From Hungatella hathewayi WAL-18680 (GTDB taxonomy: Bacteria > Bacillota > Clostridia > Lachnospirales > Lachnospiraceae): a stretch of 64,000 bases of DNA. This document shows, piece after piece, positions 58,549-64,000 of this stretch. The stretch spans positions 504,849 through 568,848 of the forward strand of contig NZ_JH379028.1 of the NCBI RefSeq assembly GCF_000235505.1, in the 5' to 3' direction. The notes under the pieces are model-generated. The model had not been told where the DNA came from. It saw only the letters and a list, made by a program, of their open reading frames with translations, and searched no databases. The first letter of the stretch is position 1; each line of letters opens with the position of its first letter. A program made the translations under genes and the position numbers.

Positions 58549-61500
58549 GGACTGTCTCTACCTTTACCGTCTCGTTCTCTTCTTTTTTCTTCTTTATAAA
58601 CTGCATCACCGCGTACACCTCCAGCAATGCCAGCAGAATTCCCACTGCCACATCAACCGTGATAAAGGCTTTCACCCAGCCAGGTGTCTGGAAGTTCCGC
58701 TCATCGATGGCGTTGGAATTTGCCGCGCTGTACAGAATATTGTGTGCCGCGTTTCTCATAGCGGTCACTGTCGCCGGACTGTCCGTATTGCTCACATAGG
58801 CTTTCGGGTCGCCCTGGGAAGAGAGCATCTTGTCGCCGCCGACACGGATGGCGGAATCCGCCAGCATATAACCATCCTTATTCCCGCTGAACCAGTCGCT
58901 GACCGTCACTCCCTCAAATCCCCACTCATCACGCAGAACCGTCTGCAACAGGTCGGAGTTCGCCCCCGCCCACACATTGCCGATATAATTGAAGGAAGTC
59001 ATGGCCGCCGTGGTCTGGCCCATCTTTGTGGACATCTCAAATGGTTTTAAATAAATTTCACGCATGGCCTGCTCATTGGTCCAGGTGCAGAGCATCTTGG
59101 TCCGGTTTATCTCACTGTCATTCAATGCAAAATGCTTCATGTACGTCTGCACGCCATATTTTCTGGCCCCAATGATTTCAGACGCGCCCATATATCCTGA
59201 AAGAACGCCGTCCTCCGAGTAATACTCAAAGTTTCTCCCTGAAAATGGAGTCCGGTGAATGTTCATGGCCGGTCCATACCATCCAACCACGTTCATGTCC
59301 TGGCACTGCCGTCCCATCATCTCACCGCGCTTTTCCGCCAGCTCCTGGCTCCAGGTGGCCGCAATCATGGTCGCCGCCGGGAAAGCAGTTCCTGACTGGC
59401 CCGTATAGTTGTTCTTGATTGCCGCCGGCCCGTCACACTCCACAAACGCCGGAAGTCCGATGGAGTCCGCTTTGGCAATGGCATATCCGCCAGTGGCAAT
59501 CAGCGCGTTCATCTCGCTGACCGTCAACTGGTCAAGCAGCTTGTTCCATGTTTCATCCTCGTAGGGCACGCCTGTCATTTCCCGGAAGTTCAGGCCGTTT
59601 TTCGCCCCAGTCACCGGCATGACCGCATTTGCGTCATCCGTAAGGGACGCGTCATAGGTGGCCTGGCAGTAGAAGCCTTCCTTCACCTCGTCACTCATGC
59701 TGAAATTCGTCGGCGCCGCCATCGCCTCCTTATAATTGGCGAAATGGTTGGCACGGCTTAAGTATGTCACATCTCCCAGCGCATAATCAAACCGGTTTTC
59801 CGCCACAATCTTATCGCTGGAACGGCCTCCGTCATGCTCCTCATTGTAAATGATATCCTTCTCAACCGTCACGCTTCTGGAATCCAGCACGGTGTGGGAA
59901 TCGGAGCGGGCCGTGATATCATAAGTCCCTGCCTCCAGCACATACGCGCCGCCCTTGGCCTTGATTCCACTGTAATCATAGGACGCCATATCCTCCTTCG
60001 CAAAGCTGACGCTGACCGTCTCCGACGCCCCCGGCTCTATCATTCCGGTCTTGGCGTACTGAATCAGGTTCACCTCCGCCTTCTCAATGCCTCCGTTGGT
60101 GTAGGGAGGCGTCATATAGACCTCCACCGCGTCTTTGCCCGCCGTACTGCCGGTGTTCTTCACCTCCACCGTCACGGTAATTTGGTTTCCGTCGTCCTTC
60201 AAGTCCGTGATGGACTGCTCAAAGCTGGTGTAAGAAAGCCCGTATCCGAATGGGAACTGCACCACCTTGTCATAGTCAATCGCCCCTTCTGCCGCCGCTG
60301 TCTCATAATACTTATATCCCACGTAAATGCTTTCCGCATAGTTGGTAAACGTTGCGTTCAGCCATCCATCCGGTGACGCGTTTACCATGTCGTGGGTGTT
60401 GTCATACTGTAAATCCGCCACATAGTTGATGGCCGGAATGGCGTGCAAATCATAGACAAAGGTATCCACCAGTCTGCCGGACGGATTCACCGTGCCGTTT
60501 AAAATTCTTCCCAAAGCGTTAAATCCGGTCTGCCCAGGGCCAGCGCACCAGACGGCGCCCTTGATGGAATCGTACTGCTCCAGCCAGCCAAGCTCCATGG
60601 CGTTTGAGGAGTTCACGACCACAATCACGTTGTCAAACTCACTGGTCACCCGCTCCACCATGGCCTGCTCCCGGTTGCTCAGTTCCAGAAGGGATTTCTC
60701 CGGGGCCACATCATCCGGGTTGGTGGTGTAGCGGACTCCGCTTGCTCCCGCCCAGCCGCCGGTCTCCTTGTATGTATCTTCATCGGTAATGCTGGTGGGA
60801 AGGTCCGTGTTCTCACCGCCGGTTCTGGCAATGACAATCACCGCCGTGTCCGAATACTCTTTCGCCTGTTCAAAAATGCCGGCATTATCATACTCCTCCA
60901 TTGTAGGCTCCGGTATGGTCCAGTCCTGGCCGCCCATGCCGACCTGGGGTCTGTCGCCGCGGTATCCCGTGTAGAAATCCGAGAGGGCCTCGTTTGGCTC
61001 AAATCCTGCATTTTTCAAGCCCTGAAGCAGGGTCACACAGGTGGTCACATCCACAGAACCGGAGCCGGTGCCGCCGTAGACCGGGTTGGTGGAGGACCAG
61101 CCAAACACATTCAGCTTCGTGGTGTCAGCCAGCGGAAGCGCGCCTCCCTCATTTTTCAAAAGCACCATTCCCTCTTCCGCGATTTCCTCCACCAGTTTCT
61201 CGGACGCCGAAATCGTATCCTCGGTAAGGAAATACTGCTCTCCTAAAGCATTGTTAATCAGCGCGTATTCCGGTCCCATGCAGACCATATTTACCACAAC
61301 CGTAACTGACAAAACCGACACGACAAGCGCCTGCCAGCGGATGATGGACTTCAACGGTTTTTTCATCTTAAATACTGCGATGCTCACAATAATGGCCGCC
61401 GCAAGGATGATTCCCAGCACAGTCAAATACGTTGATAAGGTGCTAAGTGTAGCCAGAATATCCCCGGTGGTCAACACGACCGACCGGCTTGCAAGATAGC

Positions 61501-61591
61501 TCATCAGAGCCTTATATGCCAGACCGATAACCGCCAGTATCACCACGCAGATGATGAGCGGCTTCAGCCATTTCCTGTCTTTCTTTTCCAT
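58538..61591 (-). CDS. Membrane-bound GH3 glycosidase with reversed domain order
   Basis: At 1017 residues it has N-terminal helices near 12-30, 54-75 and 85-105 and a C-terminal helix near 977-1000. The alpha/beta sandwich domain normally at the C-terminus of GH3 comes first (VEEIAEEGMVLLKNEGGALP near 134-153), then an Fn3-like part. The TIM-barrel domain follows at about 670-930 with the nucleophile in VTVSDWFS (D899). This reversed order is known in a few ruminal beta-glucosidases. It probably hydrolyses beta-linked oligosaccharides at the cell surface. Its start overlaps the GH43 stop (TAATG). Confidence 0.9.
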   Translation of the reverse strand: MEKKDRKWLKPLIICVVILAVIGLAYKALMSYLASRSVVLTTGDILATLSTLSTYLTVLGIILAAAIIVSIAVFKMKKPLKSIIRWQALVVSVLSVTVVVNMVCMGPEYALINNALGEQYFLTEDTISASEKLVEEIAEEGMVLLKNEGGALPLADTTKLNVFGWSSTNPVYGGTGSGSVDVTTCVTLLQGLKNAGFEPNEALSDFYTGYRGDRPQVGMGGQDWTIPEPTMEEYDNAGIFEQAKEYSDTAVIVIARTGGENTDLPTSITDEDTYKETGGWAGASGVRYTTNPDDVAPEKSLLELSNREQAMVERVTSEFDNVIVVVNSSNAMELGWLEQYDSIKGAVWCAGPGQTGFNALGRILNGTVNPSGRLVDTFVYDLHAIPAINYVADLQYDNTHDMVNASPDGWLNATFTNYAESIYVGYKYYETAAAEGAIDYDKVVQFPFGYGLSYTSFEQSITDLKDDGNQITVTVEVKNTGSTAGKDAVEVYMTPPYTNGGIEKAEVNLIQYAKTGMIEPGASETVSVSFAKEDMASYDYSGIKAKGGAYVLEAGTYDITARSDSHTVLDSRSVTVEKDIIYNEEHDGGRSSDKIVAENRFDYALGDVTYLSRANHFANYKEAMAAPTNFSMSDEVKEGFYCQATYDASLTDDANAVMPVTGAKNGLNFREMTGVPYEDETWNKLLDQLTVSEMNALIATGGYAIAKADSIGLPAFVECDGPAAIKNNYTGQSGTAFPAATMIAATWSQELAEKRGEMMGRQCQDMNVVGWYGPAMNIHRTPFSGRNFEYYSEDGVLSGYMGASEIIGARKYGVQTYMKHFALNDSEINRTKMLCTWTNEQAMREIYLKPFEMSTKMGQTTAAMTSFNYIGNVWAGANSDLLQTVLRDEWGFEGVTVSDWFSGNKDGYMLADSAIRVGGDKMLSSQGDPKAYVSNTDSPATVTAMRNAAHNILYSAANSNAIDERNFQTPGWVKAFITVDVAVGILLALLEVYAVMQFIKKKKEENETVKVETVHEQ

Positions 61592-63051
61592 TACCCATTC
61601 TCCTCCGTTTCTAATGTAAACGCGATAAAATCAATGGTTCCCTCCCCCACATATTTAAAATAGAGGGGAAATACTCCGTTCTTAACTCTCACATTTCCTG
61701 AACATACTTTTCGCTGGCCTGCCAGCAACTGGACCGGAATCTCCGCCAATATATCCGTGAATTCCTTGTCCCGTGCCGCCAGCATGTTCCCGGATGCCGT
61801 GCCCTTCACCTCCAGATGAATGGATTTGACATCCTCCATTGCAAAATACTTAAAGCCCGCCACCGCGCCGCTGCCCATATTGGCAATGTACTGAACGGCG
61901 GTGGTGCTGCCATCCTTCTCACTCTGGGTGAAATACGGGTGATGGGCATACCGTTTCTTTGAATGCTTCACATCGTACCGCCCGGTTCCCTTATCACACC
62001 ACAGATTGCAGGCAATCCTGGCCTCGTAGCGTCCTTTCCCCCGGAGGGGGGCGCCATTCAGCCCACAGCTGGTCATTTCCGCCTGTTGGAAACTTCCGTC
62101 CGCATTCCGCCGAAGCGGTTCCGCACAGGTCTGCCGGCTGTATGACGTTCTGCATGTGTGTCTGTGGTAAAAGATATAGTACTGGCCATTCAGACACAGC
62201 ATTCCGCCGTGGTTATTTCCGGCATAGTTAGCGGCATGGCTCTCATCGGTAATGCCGTTCACCCCCACGTCACAGTTGCTTACCAGCACTCCGCCGTAGG
62301 TGAATCCGCCGTCCGGCCTGTCGCTGACGGCATAGCACAGCTCGTGGTTGCATTTGGAGGAGTAGACAAAATAGTATTTCCCCTCGTACTTCCGGATGGA
62401 GCTGGCCTCAAAAAATTCATGTCCCGGAAATGCTCCCGGCCCTTTCTTTGGAAACAGCAGCTTCGCCGGTGTCTTGATGGTCACCATGTCGCTCTCCAGT
62501 TCCAGCACATAGCCGCCCTCGAACTTCAGCTGCTTTCCGCCGGTGACAATTCCAGGAACCGGCTTGTAGAAACCGGAATAAAGATACACTCTCCCGTCGT
62601 CATCCACCAGGACTCCCGGATCAAACGGGAAACTGTCCCCTGATTTTCTGCCCCAGATGACGCCGTCCCTGTACTTCACATGGCCCAGGAACCGGTACTC
62701 TCCCGCCGGGGTATCGCACACCGCTACTCCCATCACCCCCATAAAATCAAACGCGTAATAGAGATAGTAACGGCCGTCCGCCCCTCTCGCCACATCCGGT
62801 GCAAACAAAATGTGCAGGCCTAGTTTATTTTTCGGGTCCTGGTTTTTGTGGTAAATAACGCCCTCATATCTCCAGTTACCTAAATCGTCCACCGGCGCCG
62901 ACCAGCACACGTAATCATTTAAACAGAACATCCCCGCCTGAAAACGGTCGTGGGAGCCGTACACGTAAACGCGGCCGTCAAACACATGGGGCTCGCCGTC
63001 CGGAATATACTCATACCCTGGCAAATAGGGGTTAAACGCCTGCTTTTTCAC
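61591..63051 (-). CDS. GH43-family glycosidase
   Basis: The 486-residue protein has the five-bladed GH43 core. The catalytic acids appear in YIPDGEPHVFDGRVYVYGSH near 14-33, SFPFDPGVLVDDDGRVYLY near 150-168 and HEFFEASSIRKYEGKYYFVY near 210-229. A C-terminal beta-sandwich (about 340-486) resembles a carbohydrate-binding module. There is no signal peptide, so it acts inside the cell, on arabino- or xylo-oligosaccharides by family. The start is GTG at 63051, with GGGAGG 8 bases upstream. It is the first gene of the GH43-GH3-GtrA operon. Confidence 0.9.
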   Translation of the reverse strand: MKKQAFNPYLPGYEYIPDGEPHVFDGRVYVYGSHDRFQAGMFCLNDYVCWSAPVDDLGNWRYEGVIYHKNQDPKNKLGLHILFAPDVARGADGRYYLYYAFDFMGVMGVAVCDTPAGEYRFLGHVKYRDGVIWGRKSGDSFPFDPGVLVDDDGRVYLYSGFYKPVPGIVTGGKQLKFEGGYVLELESDMVTIKTPAKLLFPKKGPGAFPGHEFFEASSIRKYEGKYYFVYSSKCNHELCYAVSDRPDGGFTYGGVLVSNCDVGVNGITDESHAANYAGNNHGGMLCLNGQYYIFYHRHTCRTSYSRQTCAEPLRRNADGSFQQAEMTSCGLNGAPLRGKGRYEARIACNLWCDKGTGRYDVKHSKKRYAHHPYFTQSEKDGSTTAVQYIANMGSGAVAGFKYFAMEDVKSIHLEVKGTASGNMLAARDKEFTDILAEIPVQLLAGQRKVCSGNVRVKNGVFPLYFKYVGEGTIDFIAFTLETEENG

Positions 63052-63168
63052 ACTCTGCACCTCCCTTCATTTTTCTGATAGCCATAATCTATCACAAACC
63101 ATCTGTTTTTTATCATTTTTGTCATAACCTGTTTTTTTCCAGTCAAATTCTGCACTGGAATAGTTCAA

Positions 63169-63228
63169 AAAACCTCTGTATCGGAGGGGGTTTGGGGAAC
63201 TGCTGTTCCGCATCCGTACAGAGGTTTT
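63169..63228 (-). terminator. Terminator after the sensor kinase gene
   Basis: AAAACCTCTGTA pairs with TACAGAGGTTTT around a longer, partly structured loop, with a run of A/T at the distal end. It lies 13 bases past the kinase stop and before the GH43 promoter region. Confidence 0.78.
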
Positions 63229-63240
63229 ATTGATAAATCT

Positions 63241-64000
63241 TTATTGTTTTCCCGCCATGGGAATCAGTATCCGCAGGGTGAACCACTGGTCTTCCGCGTG
63301 TATCGTTATGGTTCCTCCATATTTTTCCGTAATCTTCTTGATGCTTTTCAGCCCAAAGCCGTGATACTCCTGATTCTTTTTCGTGGTGACTGGGAAGGAA
63401 TCCTTCATATTTATCTTTGATTCAAAGTAATTCTCAAACCGGATCATCAGAAACCCATTCTGCGCAAACACGGCCGTCTTGATAATCCGTTTCCCGGCGT
63501 CCTCGATTTTCTCCACGCTCTCAATTGCGTTGTCTAAAGCATTTCCAAATATGGTACAGATGTCCATGGTATCCATAAAATCAATGAGGGAGCCGTCCGC
63601 CACGCAGGTGAAATTGATGTTGTGCTGCACGCAGTACATGTTTTTCCCCGTCAGGATGGTATCCAGCACCGAATTGCCGGTCTTATTCTGGGCCTCGTAC
63701 ATGTGGATGCCGGACTCCATTTCCTCCAGATAGGTATTCCGCTTCTCCTCGTCCTGCTCCGCGCGAATCACCGCTATCTGGTGCTTCAAATCGTGATATT
63801 TCTGGTTGACCAGCTCAATGCTTTCCTTGGACTGCTGGTACTGTTCGTACTGCCGGAGCAAAATGGTGTTGGTGGCCGCCAGTTCCTTCTCCAGCTGGAT
63901 TTCCCGCAGACGGTCCTGCTGGGCGATAAGCAGAATGAGTCCTGCAAAATCCACCAGGGTCCGAATGTAAAACACCTCGTTTCCACCGGTGCCGCTGAAG
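63241..64000 (-). CDS. GHKL sensor histidine kinase (5' end outside window)
   Basis: The open frame continues past the window edge, so the start is not visible; a GTG at 63975 is only an internal possibility. The visible 253 residues have a coiled-coil, a dimerisation stretch with phospho-acceptor His in KYHDLKHQIAVIR, an N-box ICTIFGNALDNAIESVEKIE and a G-box GFGLKSIKKITEKYGGTI, as in AgrC/VirS-type kinases. Membrane-sensor helices presumably lie upstream. Its response-regulator partner may be outside the window, and it might control the adjacent glycosidase operon. Confidence 0.85.
   Translation of the reverse strand, partial: FSGTGGNEVFYIRTLVDFAGLILLIAQQDRLREIQLEKELAATNTILLRQYEQYQQSKESIELVNQKYHDLKHQIAVIRAEQDEEKRNTYLEEMESGIHMYEAQNKTGNSVLDTILTGKNMYCVQHNINFTCVADGSLIDFMDTMDICTIFGNALDNAIESVEKIEDAGKRIIKTAVFAQNGFLMIRFENYFESKINMKDSFPVTTKKNQEYHGFGLKSIKKITEKYGGTITIHAEDQWFTLRILIPMAGKQ

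Overview
The window looks like a piece of a moderately GC-rich Firmicutes chromosome, most likely a gut Lachnospiraceae/Clostridium-type organism. The pointers are strong GGAGG-type ribosome binding sites, a T-box leader on thrS, BlaI/BlaR1-type and AraC-type regulators, BMP-type ABC transporters and membrane-bound glycoside hydrolases. Species cannot be named from the sequence alone. No rRNA, tRNA, CRISPR array, integrase or transposase was seen.

Layout. 1-10.9 kb: housekeeping and regulatory genes, namely a MATE pump, an SH3 surface protein, an HD hydrolase, a divergently controlled XRE/phage-like regulator pair with clear operators, an AraC regulator fused to a degenerate SpoT-type HD domain, a short MutS2-like ATPase, a BlaI/BlaR1-like pair with twin operators and an AraC/GyrI-like regulator. 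10.9-23.5 kb: a C45 acyltransferase-like hydrolase, an OPT peptide transporter with a stand-alone PqqD-like protein, a sigma factor, a Na/Pi cotransporter-PhoU fusion, thrS with its T-box, and a zinc-ribbon leucine-rich-repeat membrane protein.

23.6-37.2 kb: a 12-gene minus-strand operon divergent from a DeoR-family regulator. It encodes two DMT-type permeases, a BtpA/SgcQ TIM-barrel protein, a complete BMP-type ABC importer, a PfkB-fold kinase with Asn where the catalytic Asp should be, two SIS-domain proteins (one frameshifted), and two YjbQ-family proteins carrying three YjbQ domains, only one with canonical motifs. The logic is import, phosphorylation or isomerisation, and cleavage of an unidentified sugar- or nucleoside-like compound. 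I regard this as the best candidate for an undescribed metabolic system. Notable regulatory structure includes a four-copy 16-bp tandem repeat ahead of the binding-protein gene, a hairpin after it, and spaced repeats in the divergent promoter.

37.3-41.1 kb: a small group of zinc-ribbon/TPR, Sel1, membrane and metalloprotease-like proteins. 41.2-55.8 kb: an AT-rich accessory island of genome-defence type: an HNH nuclease, tandem XRE regulators, a FokI-like restriction enzyme with a C5 methyltransferase, Vsr and controller protein, a LlaJI/McrBC-like pair with an EVE-like reader and a small possible B3-like protein, and a MazG plus GIY-YIG-DUF2075 pair. It carries no recombinase. 55.9-64 kb: ArsC/Spx-like protein, TetR and methyltransferase genes, then a GtrA-GH3-GH43 operon (the GH3 enzyme has reversed domain order) and a sensor kinase cut by the window edge.

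Several starts were moved inward from the longest reading frame to fit ribosome binding sites; residue numbers refer to the starts given here.
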